Positions 45,558 to 56,991 of a stretch of DNA of 64,000 nt are shown in pieces (the stretch's first letter is position 1; each line of letters starts with the position of its first letter). Location of the stretch: NCBI GenBank assembly GCA_034359265.1, contig CP136890.1, forward strand, positions 1,366,501 to 1,430,500, read 5' to 3'. Origin of the DNA: Canna indica. Taxonomy: Eukaryota; Streptophyta; Magnoliopsida; Zingiberales; Cannaceae. Below the pieces are notes generated by a model. The model searched no databases and had not been told where the DNA came from. It saw only the letters and a list, made by a program, of their open reading frames with translations. A program made the position numbers and the translations under genes.

Positions 45558-47368
45558 TTTAAGATAAAATAATGCTCCCGACTAACTACCCACTTATGGT
45601 CCCCTCCTCTTCGTCTCCAACGCCATTGTCTTCCTTGGCCGCTTTCCACCACGTAGAAGGGCTTTATTTCCTATTATGTTGTCGTCCTTTCTATCTTTAC
45701 CAACTTCTCTATGTTTGAAGCCACCTCTTTTTCTTTTGTCCGTCTCTTTTGCATCCTTCAATCAACTGTTGGTCTTCTCATTTTGACGAGCATTTCGTCT
45801 TCTCTTATCGTTCTCCTGCAACTTTAATCGTGCACAAACCTGCAATTAAACTTCGACCAAGAATACCTTAGGCGGAAACGTATATCAAGCGGAAGTAACT
45901 CTTTGAGTCCTTGTGTGACAAATGAGTGCAGGTTAGTTCGCTTATGGAATTTGTTCTTGTTTCTCAGCTTGGTTGCTTTTTAATCTGGGCAAATGGTTGA
46001 CATTCTTAACGATCTAGAGTTCTAGACTATGAACTAAATTCTCTAATTTCGAGAACTATATGAGTCACGATTAAGACTGGTGCACTCGATTCCACTAGGT
46101 ATGATTCTCAAATTTGGTGGTGGTTCTTTGCAGAGTAGTCTGACCGGTAAACATGTGATTAGGTGCTTAAAACTTTTGGTTGTCTTCCTGATGCTGTAAA
46201 ATGAGAATATAAAATCCTTTATTCATATGTTATTTAACTGATTTAAGCAAGAACAACAGACTAGTGCCATTAATTAATTAATTAATAACGAACATAGTTG
46301 TGAGAAACCAAAACATTGACGATACATTGAAGTTCCCAATATCTTGAACCTTAATACATGGAACTTCACTTATGATATGCACATGTATACTTGTTTTAAT
46401 TATTAGTTCTATATGGCTCCCTTATGCAAACAGGTTCGGATGAGGTGCTGTGGGAGTAAAAACTCATACATTATTGTGCTCTATAACTGGTTGACTCGTG
46501 GTTTTCTATTTTCTGAAATTGTAGATAGAATTTATCTTATTTTATTTGTGACTATGGTTGGTCACCGGGAGTTGTATGTACGTGCACCCAAACCATGAGT
46601 CTCTGCTCATCAATAATATTGCTTGGCTGCTTTTTTAGTTAGATTAGTGAAGTCCTAGAGGATTGGAGTGCCTTGGTTCAGATAACTGACTGACCCAATC
46701 ACCTAACCACTGAAAAAGTAGAAATCAACTTTGAATAGATCCAGTTGATAAATCCCAGCTAGTTCTTAGTTGATGCTGTTGGACAACCCTGTTTGATTTA
46801 TTTTACTCATGAAACAATGAGTTCAAAGGATAGGGCTAAAACTCTTTCAAGAGTTATGTCCAAATTAAAAGAAATGTATGATTTGTGTTTTTCACCACTT
46901 GTGACAAATACAAGTATTTCCTTAATCAAAAAACAAGAAATGTATGATTTGGCAACATGTAATATGCATATGGCACCTCCATAGCCTGACATTGCCTGGA
47001 TTCAGGTGATTCAAGCCTCTAAGCAATTAGGCCTACCATCATAACTCAATAAAACATGATTGGACCATCCTTAATTTTCTCAACTATTGATATTGTCTAG
47101 TATCTAAACAGCACAATAATTAGTCATGCATCAAAATCAAATAGTTTAACTATTGCTATCTTTTTGTTGTAACTTGTAACTATGACTTCTGATAGGATAA
47201 TAGTGTGGCAAGTGGATGAGGTTCCTTCTCAAAACTGTTCAGGCGTCTATTATTTATCTGAAACCTTTTGCATCATTTTCCTTAATTATGTAATATATTC
47301 AGCACAAACCTGATAACAAAAAGTGTGCAATGTGACCTTACTTTTTGGTTTCATAATTATTATAATAG

Positions 47369-48424
47369 GTGGAGCAATTTGGTGGAACTAGAGGAGCAAG
47401 ACCTGTACCTCCTGAAAAAGGCATATTTCCTTTGGATCATTTACATGAGTGTGATTTGGTGAGAGAATCCTGAGTTTTTTATCTTTCTTTTCTTTAAACT
47501 GTTGTTTTCATGCATATTATTGCAATGGTTTTGACGCTTTTCTTACATATATAGATACAACTTGATTGACATGTTAACATTTTTATGCAGGAGAAAAAAG
47601 AATATATTGCCTGTCTGAAATCATTGGGCCACCAATCAGAAAAAATGCAGGCATTTATCAGAGAAGTAGTTGGAATGTCGTATGCAAAGGTTTGTGTATG
47701 TTTTAGCTATGAAATTGAGAATAAATTAGGAAAAATAATAAAAAAGAAAACACAAATTCTTCTCAAGTGTAACAAATACGTTAGCATTAAATGGGTTCTT
47801 ACAGTTGTAGCAAGTAACAAGTATGGTAGATTAGCAATGTGTTTGAAGAAGTCTGTTTTGCCAGTTGCCTACTGGATGTTATAGTATCTATGTTTTGTTT
47901 GTATGCTACATTTCTTTGATAAGGTTGTATTCTGCTTGCTAATACAGCAAAGAATATAAATCCTATTTTCTTTGAGGTCACATTAATCTTGCACATTTCC
48001 AAATTATGAGGTCATAACCTTCAAAATAAATATTAGTGGATCTAACTTGTATTCTTGGGTTATTCCGACGAGAATTGTACATCAATGGAAACAGCAAATC
48101 TTGCAGTTTGAAAAAAATTATTTGTTTTGCATGAAAAGTTTTAGGGTTAATTGTCTTGCTAGTAAAAGAATAACCGTAGCCACATAAGTTGGTACTTGGT
48201 ATACTTTGGTCCTCTTCTGGTCCCAGTATTCAGGAACTTCAATTTTCTTTTTTGCAACTATAATTATGTTTGTTTTTCTTTCTCAAGAAGCTCCAGTTCT
48301 TTAGATTCTTAAAGGCAAGTAGACATATGCAAATGCAATGTTAATTACCTTATTTTCTGGATGCAAGCCTTAAATTAAATTATTCAATCATGTTTTATTC
48401 CTTGCAGAAACTTGATGGCTAGAT
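47369..48424 (+). pseudogene. COX19: COX19-like cytochrome c oxidase assembly factor, decayed
   Basis: Pieces are 47369..47458, 47591..47699 and 48408..48424, each bordered by AG and (for the first two) GT. Piece 1 reads GGTRGARPVPPEKGIFPLDH then LHECDL. Piece 2 begins EKKEYIACLKSLGHQSE. This gives the first twin CX9C motif (CDLEKKEYIAC) of the intermembrane-space copper-delivery protein COX19. Three lesions follow: an extra A shifts GGA-FGG near the start of piece 1, another shift after QSEK moves KCRHLSEK out of frame, and TAG replaces the Tyr codon before LECR, so the second CX9C is lost. Piece 3 reads NLMAR then stop, where the family has NLMAKQD. Introns are kept, so this is a decayed or duplicated gene and not a retrocopy. 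Confidence 0.8.
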
Positions 48425-50214
48425 AGTGAAGCGGATTCATCTCAAAAGAGGAGCAACGGTGACAGTCGGTCCAGTCTCTCATTGGGAAAATAGACTTAAG
48501 CATCCTAAAGTTGTCTGACCACCCAATGGATATACTGATTCTAGGTTTAGCAAGCAGGGTCTATACAGTATAGATGGGTCCTCCAATGGCAGTAAGATGC
48601 CGTGGACCCTGAGAAGTGAGAACCCTTCGTCAGTTGTTATCTAGATTGGGACTTGGAACGGGCACATATATGTATTATCATTGATGATTGTGATCAATTA
48701 TTTAGGAGATTATGATTCAATGCCTGTCCCAAAGATCTCATTTGCGGCCACAAGCTTTAGACCCTGCATGTGATTCTGCTTTCACTCACACTTGAGATCT
48801 GCCTGAAAAGAGTAAGTAGACAATGGTCCCGGATCTGTATTCTTGCTTTATTGAACCCACTGCTCCTTTCAGGCTGCAGGGTTCTAGGGGTTGAGCTGAT
48901 GTACAGTTCAGGATTAATTGATGTTCTGCTTGTTTGAGGAAAGTTAAGAGTTCATCTGATCTATTTACTATTTACTGTTATTAAAATTCTCCCAACAACC
49001 AGGGATTCAATCCGAGTCTTTTGAATTGACTCATTATCTCTGGAGTTTAGAAGTTTTGGTTCCGCATATTTATTAGGAATGATATTCAATGAGCAAGTTT
49101 CTGGATTATCTTTTGCAAGTCTTTAGCCTTATTGTTATACTTTGGAAACACTTAACTCTTTCAGCACGGAGCAATGTGTTACAAGTAACTCATAGTATCA
49201 AATAAAAATATATATGAATGCGAATATAAATTAAAAAAATTATTTGTGCGGATGCGATGCAAATTCGCATATGAAAAATTATTATTTTACCTATATAAAT
49301 ATAGATAGATTTTATGATAAATCATGTATGAAATTTTAGTAAATTACCCGGTGTTATAAATTTTAATAATACAATTTATTATTTTTTATTAAATATATTT
49401 TTTATTACTTTTTTTATTAAATACTGTGCAAATACATATTGTACAGCATTCACCTATCCCTATCAAATCGGTTAAACAACGGGATAGAACCAATAACTCA
49501 ATGCTGTGATGAGCTAATAACCTAGGAACTTCTAGCCTCTAACTAAAAGAAGACCATCAACTTTATTCTTGATCTCCCTGGGATATCAGTTATATTTAGT
49601 TATAAAGACAATGCTTGCATGCCAAGTAGAATAGAACACCTATTCAGGACATTCCAATAACCACCATCCATTTCCATGTCCTTAAGGACAACTAACGTGA
49701 TCTAACATTAGCTGTAATCATTACCTAGCTAACATTGTCTCGGGCCCACCCTGCTCTCGCGTTGAGATGGCAAACCTTGTAGTTTAGCAAGCAGGAATCT
49801 TCAGCGAGCTTACACACATTACATGCTCTTCTTGGTTTGAATTATACTGACATGAGATGAACTCTTTACATTAAGAAAAAAGAATTCAAGAATTAAGAGT
49901 AGTACCAGTACCACGAGTAACTTCCCAAGATAAACGACTGTGGAAAAGTAAAATAGAGAAATCACAACAGGCATCAGAATTAGTACCCACATATAAATAA
50001 AGAGATCTCACTCCCTCTCCTTTCGCTCTCTTGCTTTTGACACTGTCACTGACAACACTCCCTTCCTCCCGTCATATCCCTCTCACTCGCGTACGTCCCT
50101 CTCCCTGCTCTCTCTGTCACCCCACGCAACCCTCTCTCTGACACCCTCCCTCACCCATCTTCCCCACACCCACTTTTGCACCCACCAATCCATGTCTCCC
50201 AGCGCGCACAGGAG
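48425..50214. other. Spacer with a repeat fragment
   Basis: No gene seen. A GGATAT-type repeat piece related to 9067-9577 lies at about 49195-49450. A CT-rich stretch with TATAAATA (about 49993) precedes the ARM-gene 3' end on the opposite strand. Confidence 0.45.
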
Positions 50215-51273
50215 TCATGGCCGTCCGATTGCCGTATCGGTTGGGATTTCCAGCCGCCCGCTCTCCTGCAGCGCGCGCAGCAGCTGCGCTCCCTTCCTCC
50301 GCGCACGCGCGCTGCATTCGCCCTGCATCGCCGCCACCACCGCCCTGCCCACCTCCGGCGGCGCCTCCCCCGCGGTCGCCCCGCCGTATATCGCTACCAT
50401 CACCCCGACGGCGCACTCTCTCCCCCTGCCCACCATTCCCTCCACCGCCCCCGCCAGCGCCGGCGCCGCCGACCCGTGCCTCCTCACCTCCGCCGCTCCC
50501 TCTGGCACCGTGCACAGCAGCTCCAGCGCCGCCAGTGCCCGCTCGGCAGTCGCGCCCGCCGGCCCCGACGCTGCCACGGCTTCCACCGCCGCGGACGCCG
50601 CTCCGGCCTCCACCGCAGCCCGCCGGTTGTGCTCTGCGAGCAGCAGCGCGAGGAGCACCTTCGCCGCCGGCCGAGCTGATGCATGATCCCGTAGAGAAGC
50701 CACCACTCCGGCCATCACCGCTGGAGGACAGGGGATCGGCATCGACGTGGAATCCGGTGCAAGGGACCTTTCTAAAAGACGCAGAGCAGGGAGGCGGGCG
50801 CCGGAGGCGAACTGGAGCTCCGCGGCATGGAATGCCTCAGCGAGGTTGAAAGAAGCAGCGGCCGGTGGATCCACGGCGAGCGGGCGCCGCTCCGGCTCGG
50901 GCGGCGGTTGCTGTTGGTGGTGGTGCTGCAGGGGGAATCTCCACTGGGTGAAACTCTGAGAAGTAGACGAAGAGGACGAGGACGAAGATGTCGAAGCGGC
51001 AGGGCGTTCGCGCTCAGTCGGCCGAGGCGGGTCGGAGGTCGAGGACGGCTGAGGAGGCGGAGCCGTAGGAGTCGGAGAGGCAGAAGGCGGTGGAGTAGCT
51101 GCCGCAGGCGCGGGCGTAGGCGACGCAGAGGGGAGGAAGGTGGCAGCGGAAGGGGGAGGATTGGTGGGGCTGAGGACGGACTGCGTGCAGTTGCGGAAGA
51201 TGCCGCAGGAGAAGAGGGCCCGCGGCGGTGTCTTCAGCTTCGCGTGGGGGCTCTGATGGCTGCTTCGGCTCAT
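50215..51273 (-). CDS. ARM-repeat protein related to plant U-box (PUB) C-terminal domains, 352 aa, intronless
   Basis: The start ATG at 51273 gives MSRSSHQSPHAKLKTPPRAL, then FSCGIFRNCTQSVLSPTNPPP. The open frame runs upstream to 51558, but that part is non-conserved and probably 5' UTR. Residues about 35-130 are Pro/Ser/Ala-rich with poly-Ser and a His/Gln run. From about residue 135 on are ARM-type helices: FHAAELQFASGARLPALRLL, RAAVEAGAASAAVEAVAASG, AERALAALELLCTVPEGAAE, APALAGAVEGMVGRGRECAV and RRKGAQLLRALQESGRLE. This matches the C-terminal ARM region of PUB25/26-type E3 ligases, but the U-box is absent. It would act as a scaffold or interaction protein rather than an E3 on its own. High GC fits a single-exon plant gene. 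Confidence 0.85.
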   Translation of the reverse strand: MSRSSHQSPHAKLKTPPRALFSCGIFRNCTQSVLSPTNPPPSAATFLPSASPTPAPAAATPPPSASPTPTAPPPQPSSTSDPPRPTERERPAASTSSSSSSSSTSQSFTQWRFPLQHHHQQQPPPEPERRPLAVDPPAAASFNLAEAFHAAELQFASGARLPALRLLERSLAPDSTSMPIPCPPAVMAGVVASLRDHASARPAAKVLLALLLAEHNRRAAVEAGAASAAVEAVAASGPAGATAERALAALELLCTVPEGAAEVRRHGSAAPALAGAVEGMVGRGRECAVGVMVAIYGGATAGEAPPEVGRAVVAAMQGECSARARRKGAQLLRALQESGRLEIPTDTAIGRP

Positions 51274-54200
51274 GGCACCGGTTCCACTTCCCGGCGGCAG
51301 TGGCAATATCGTTAAAAGCACCAAAACGAGCGGACGGAGTCGAACAGGCGGAAGAAGCGATTTGAGCCAAAGTGGAGGGCAGTGGGCGAAGCTTACATCA
51401 TATATAATAATCGAGGGCGTTCGTTTCGTACAGAAACCCAAGGGCGGTACCCTCGACAGTTGGCAGCGAACCATTGGCTCGCAGTATGTGTCCACGCTGT
51501 TTGGTGCGGAGAACGTGGACGAGTCGGGTCCGACCGAGACCGATGATTGGTGCTGCACGTGGGAATGGGGTTTGTCTAGATGACGTGGGCATAGCCGGTT
51601 GGTCGGTTCGTGTATGGTTCGTTTACGTGGTAGGATTACCTGTCCGGAAAAAGTAGTCCGTGGAACCGGTTGGTACGCCGAATTGCACGATCGGATTTGG
51701 GTCGCAAAGTGGGCTTAACCCTCCTCCCGATTTAAATTGGGCCCGTTTAATGTGGTGGGGTCAATTCGGATGTTGGACCCGAAAAGGGTTGTAACAAAGA
51801 ATATTTAAGTGATTTATTTGGACGTCGAAGGATTAAATTGCCCACAAATAGTAAGGGAGAACGTGATGATAATGTGAAAGTCACATGGCAAGGCACGTGA
51901 TGTGTTGTTCACATGGCGTATCAAGCGATCGAATTTGTCCACGTCATTGCCTTATGGCAAGCCACGTACTTGCCAACCCAGTGTTGTGTAACTCGGGAAG
52001 ATGAGCGGAAAATCCTAACCACTAACCTTTTATTAGAGTTTCAGTAAAAATAATTCAAATAGCCCTGTTTGGTTCTTCCCAAAATGCTTTTATGCAAATG
52101 CAGTATTCACACGCAACAAATTCTTACAAATAAAAGTTGCAATTTATTATTTAGTTGTTCTAATTTTTATTTGTAGACATTTGTTTGGTCTCAAATAGAG
52201 ACAATGAAGATTGTTACGAGCGAGAAAGAAATTATCACAGGTGAAAAAAAAATTATTACGAGCAAGAGTAAAGTGAGAGATTATCGCGAGTGGACAGAGA
52301 TTTTTCGTGATGGTTACAAAGTATAGCACTCGATGAACTAGGGTGCCCCCCATTTCGCCTTACCAACCTTAGAAAAACTCCAAATACATGTCGTCATGTT
52401 TTCCAACTTTGACAATCGGACTCTTTCCAAATTTTTTTCTAGTGCGCGAGCAAGAGGAAAGAAGGAGGTTGTTGCAAACAGAGGGATTATCACGAGAGTC
52501 ATGAGCAAAGGGAAATGCTATCGTGAGCAAATGAAGAAAAAAAAACTATCATTTCTAGATTATGATCGATTTGAACTTGTCGTGTTTTGGAACTACAACC
52601 TAATTTTCATCCTTGTAAATATTTTATATTGTAATTAACATAGTTACAACTAACCGAACAACTTAATTAACCGGACAACATAATTAATAAAATAGTTCAA
52701 AATATAAATGCTAAAAAGCATATTCGTAGTAAGTAACCAAACAACCTATAAGCTCTTAGCAAAAGGTATCATAAAATTGTGCTATTTGCTTTTTTTTTAA
52801 TTTAAAAAACCCATCATATTTATCCGAACAAGTCATCTGCATGCCACGCGAGCAGAAAAGAAAATTATCCACGTAACGCATCGCGTTTGACCAATTGTCG
52901 CATCATGGTCGCGTCGCCACCCTGCTCTCACGTGTCATGCACGTGCGTGCCACTACAATTATATGCCATGGCAAAGTTCATTCGACACTTTTAGGCGAAA
53001 CCATGGCATAAATTGTTGATGCCCACCACAATAATTAAAGGTGGATATTTCTAAATTAAGATACTGAAGACAATTTTCACAGAGAGGAACTGTTTTAGCA
53101 CATGTCAAACCCCTGACAAAAGTTTGACATGGGCCCATTTAACGGATTCATTCAGCAATTCATCGGATTCATTTGTATTGAGTAATTATTTCTAAATATT
53201 AGTTGCATACAAGGACCAATATAATATTAAAATAAACTCGATGTACCTATCTAGAAAAAAAAGATATGTATACATGTCAGTACTTGACATGTATACAACG
53301 TTTTTTTTATAAAATCCTACGTCTTTAATAAGACATAGTCGCTAATAAGCCGGTCAACCAAAGGCACCAACTAACTGCTAAGCTGATAGGCAATCCTCGG
53401 CCATCGGATTCACATCGGTGGGCCCACATTGCAAATTTGACTTCCGAGCATCCCACCAGAGTTTCGGTCAACCGCACGCAACTTATCCACTTCAACCGCA
53501 CATTGTACGGGAAGAGACTCACGCCCTTTATTATCCGTCAAATCATCATCGGACGGTGACCAAGAGTTGCAAGTAGTAGATTGACCCCTTCCCCTTGCCT
53601 TGCATTCTGTTAGACATGCGACGCGGTCACGCGGCCGCCATTTTCGCGGGAGCTGACGGCGTCTCCTCCCGCTCGTCCACTTTGCCTCGACGGACGCAAA
53701 CGTTCGCTAAACGCCGTCAAGAGCGCAGAAGTAGCTCTTCTCCCGTTGAAACCTTATTCAACTATCGAAGAGTCGTTCTTCTTGCGGTATGATTTTATTT
53801 CTGGGGTTTTAGATTTCGAGGGGCTTCTTCTTGTAGTGGTTTTGCGGTGGATTGCTGCCAGAGGCTCCTGTTTTGAAGTGTCCGTGGTCTGATCTGACGG
53901 TGTTTTTGCTTTTGCTGACCGAATTTTTCGATTTGAAGTGATGAGTTTTGGTGGTTGCTGTTGAAATTCTCTTTATATACTATCCTTGTGGATGATATCA
54001 CTGTGTTTGTCCTTGAAATCTGTGAGGTTTTGGATTCTGGAGCACTAACTTCTTCTGGAAATTCCATTTATTTGGATTGGGTTGACTAGACTGTTAGAAC
54101 GATGGGCATCGGGTTTTGGGAGGAGTTCATGAGTTAAAGTGAATCTGGTTAGTATTGGTTGACCATAAAAGGGGATTTTTTGGGGTTTCTAATTCATTGT

Positions 54201-54296
54201 TCTTTTGACACGAACTATCCATCGACCGAGTTGAAGTTTCAATTTTTGCTTTATTGAATTGGGGGTAGTTTGTATATTGTTTGGTGTATGTTGTAA
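51274..54296. other. Divergent intergenic region between the ARM and GT43 genes
   Basis: Promoters lie at both ends. A CACGTG core occurs near 51894. The middle (52030-53300) is AT-rich without supported genes. The noncoding first exon of the GT43 gene is inferred to end at 53786 (GCG|GTATGA). Confidence 0.45.
53616..53786 (+). promoter_or_regulatory. uORF in the inferred 5' UTR exon of the GT43 gene
   Basis: An ATG at 53616 starts an open frame (MRRGHAAAIFAGADGVSSRS, basic and Ser/Arg-rich) that stays open to the proposed donor at 53786. Its frame does not join the GT43 frame through the available AG near 54310, so it is treated as a leader uORF. Confidence 0.4.
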
Positions 54297-56991
54297 ATGG
54301 CATCATTCAGAAGGAGTATACTTGGGGGACAGCGGGGTGGAGCTGTGCAGAACGGTGAAGAATCCATAGATGATGAATTCTCCACCAAGTTGTCTCATTC
54401 TGAGACTTATTTTACTGGGAGAAGGTTTCTGAAGTCACTTCTGAATTCATTGGCGAACAGTATTCAGGATAGCTTCATTGTTCTGTTCTTGCGACCATCA
54501 TCTCGGTTCGGGGAGAGGTCGAAAGCGAAGGGGCTACACTGGAAGAAAGTGCTTCTTCGTAGTGCCATCTTTTTCATGATAGGGATTTTCATTGGTTTCA
54601 CCCCATTTCTGTCTGTGGATGTTCCCAATACTTCCTCTCCTAGACATCAAGTGTTCTCCTTTGAGGAAGATCCAGGAGCTGTAGATTACCATAGAAAACT
54701 TGGCATGGTGCATAAGGATGTTAAGAAATCTGATGTAGTGGAAGTAGAACATGATCCTGATGAGAAGTTGGTCGTAAAAAATAAATCTTCAACCCCGGAG
54801 ATGGAGTTAGATCATCAAAAGCTTCTGATTATTGTTACTCCAACTTATGTTCGTCCATTTCAAGTCTATCATCTAAACCGTCTTGCGCACACATTGAGAA
54901 ATGTACCACCTCCACTTCTCTGGTTAGTTGTGGAGATGTCGATAAGGTCGAGTGAAACTGCAAAGATCTTAAGGGGGTCCGGGGTCATGTATAGACATCT
55001 TGTGTGCAAACAGAATACGACAAATATAAAAGATGCTAGTCTGAATACAGCTCTTTCTCACATTGAAGAACACCGACTTGATGGCATAATACATTTTGCA
55101 GATGATAATGGAGTGTATTCAATCCATCTCTTTGATCAAATGAGACAGATCAGGTACTTGCCTTGGAAATTGCTATTGGATCAACAGCCTCTATAATTAA
55201 AACTCAAACTGATGGGTTTTTTTTTTTCTAACTACATCTCTTTTGGGCAAGATTATTTTCTCTTTAACTAGCTTATTGTTTCCAAGTTGTTTCTGATAAT
55301 CTCTACCTGAAGACTTTAGATGCTCTTATAAGTTGGGACCACTAGGAACAAATGAGTTTTACTTCTTATTGATTTCACCACTAATGAATAGATTCTATTT
55401 CTTGAATTACTTTTTACTTTTTGTTTAGTAGATGCCTTTCTTCTTCTGAAGAGATACTTATCCTTCAATTGTTCCAATTCTTCACTGCTAATGGCATATA
55501 ACATTACAACAATTATGCTGAATATTGTAAGCATTTTGGTTTTCTGTAAGTTTCCTCACGAAGAACTTTGTGCTCCTTGCTTTATTGTGCACTTAAATAT
55601 ACTATGAAATGGCACTAATAATTCTATGAACAAGTTATTCTTGCTTGTGCTTCACCAATTCGCCTTCCTCATTAAATATTCCTTTCAATTCTGTGTGTTA
55701 TTGCTCGTGTTGTTCCTAAGTGTTCTCGTTTGGCTTATAAAATTCTATTTTGCTATTGTTTATTTAGTTAGTTTGACTTCACATATTGTACTCCATATAC
55801 TACCCATTGCATCTTATCTGTAGCTACAAATATATGTGATTATGTGAGTTTATCATATAAGACTTCCTTCTTGCACATATAAGTAGGTCTACTGGACATG
55901 TGCTTGTGCTTGTCATCAAATTACTGGCCAAAAAGTAATTGTGCTACTTTCTTGGAGTTTAGGCTAGAAGTCTTGAATGTCCAGATGCCCATTTTCGAGG
56001 CATAATATGACTAGGAAATAGCTTGTGCTAGTCAGGGACTCAGGACCAAATTTTGTTCAAACGGAGACTACCAATGTTATTGTTTAAGATGTCTTAACTA
56101 TCTTTTATATCAGTTCTTTATTTGCCATCTTTATTTTGCCCAAGATTGTTTCCTTATATTGCTTTGCTATGCTGCAGACGATTTGGCACATGGCCTGTTG
56201 CAATTCTCACTGGCTCCGAGAAGCAAGTGTCTTTAGAGGGACCAGTTTGCAATGGCAGCCAAGTTATTGGATGGCACAGAAATCGAAGCAGGATGACTCG
56301 ACGATTCCACACTGCCATGGCAGGCTTTGCATTCCACAGTACCATACTATGGGAGCCAAATCGATGGCTCCGCCTAAACCCTGTTCCTAAAAGAAAACAT
56401 GACTTAGTAGAGGACAATTCTGAGGTTGGTCTATGTTCTTTTCTGGACATCAGTATGTAATTTTGTAAATGTTCTCATATGTTGTTCTACGGATAAGTCC
56501 ATACTTTTGTGATTATTGAGTTAACTAATATCATTCACTTGGTTCATAGCATTCAATCTCTTATGCTCCATTTGTTTCACTGGATTGGATATGATTGGAT
56601 AGCATAACAAATGAGAGGAAGGATTAGATAGGAATTTTTTATCTGGTATACGTGTATACCTGATATAACATCAATTTTATATACTTTTAAGTACCAAACA
56701 AACAAGGGATTGAAATCTATCCTTTATCCTATCATTTTTTATCCTATGAAGCAAACATGCCCTTAATGTTTGTTTAATCGGTAATGATGTGGCAAACCAA
56801 TATCCCATTTTTGTTTCCAGGAGACTGCATTTATTGAAGAACTATTTGAAGACGAAATCCAAATGGAAGGTCTAGCAAACAATTGCTCTTTGATTATGGT
56901 TTGGCGTCTCGAAGTAGAAGGGCCTGAACTTACTTATCCCAAGGGGTGGCTGATGCAGAAGAACTTAGAGGTTGTAGTACCAATAGCATGA
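54297..56991 (+). CDS. GT43 family glycosyltransferase, IRX9/IRX9H-like, 424 aa
   Basis: Exons are 54297..55153, 56178..56424 and 56821..56991 (1275 nt, phases 2 and 0). It is a type II Golgi protein: an N-terminal cytosolic part ([15 protein letters not shown]...), a membrane anchor at about 85-105 ([20 protein letters not shown]), then a lumenal catalytic region. Motifs include [50 protein letters not shown] (the DxD-like metal/UDP-sugar site), [31 protein letters not shown] and [20 protein letters not shown] with the C-terminal [17 protein letters not shown]. Plant GT43 proteins elongate the beta-1,4-xylan backbone in the Golgi. Assignment to IRX9H/IRX9 rather than IRX14 rests on the overall architecture and is less sure than the family. 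Confidence 0.92.
56564..56762. mobile_element. Tourist-like MITE in intron 2 of the GT43 gene
   Basis: 199 bp with degenerate inverted ends (TGCTCCATTTGTTTCAC and GAAGCAAACATGCCC) and GGATTGGATATGATTGGATA-type subterminal strings. It is flanked by TTA on both sides (56561-56563, 56763-56765), the 3-bp duplication of PIF/Harbinger elements. Confidence 0.6.

Noticed and set aside
50176..50849. Long plus-strand ORFs over the ARM gene, with TATAAATA upstream
   Set aside because: High-GC antisense shadows of the ARM reading frame with no recognisable domain; the minus frame has clear ARM helices.
51274..51558. 95-codon N-terminal extension of the ARM protein
   Set aside because: Hydrophobic, non-conserved and promoter-like; MSRSSHQSPHAKLKTPP is the sensible start.
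52065..52750. Possible MITE with CTGTTTGGTT / AACCAAACAAC ends
   Set aside because: Inverted similarity is only about 10 bp and no convincing target duplication was found.
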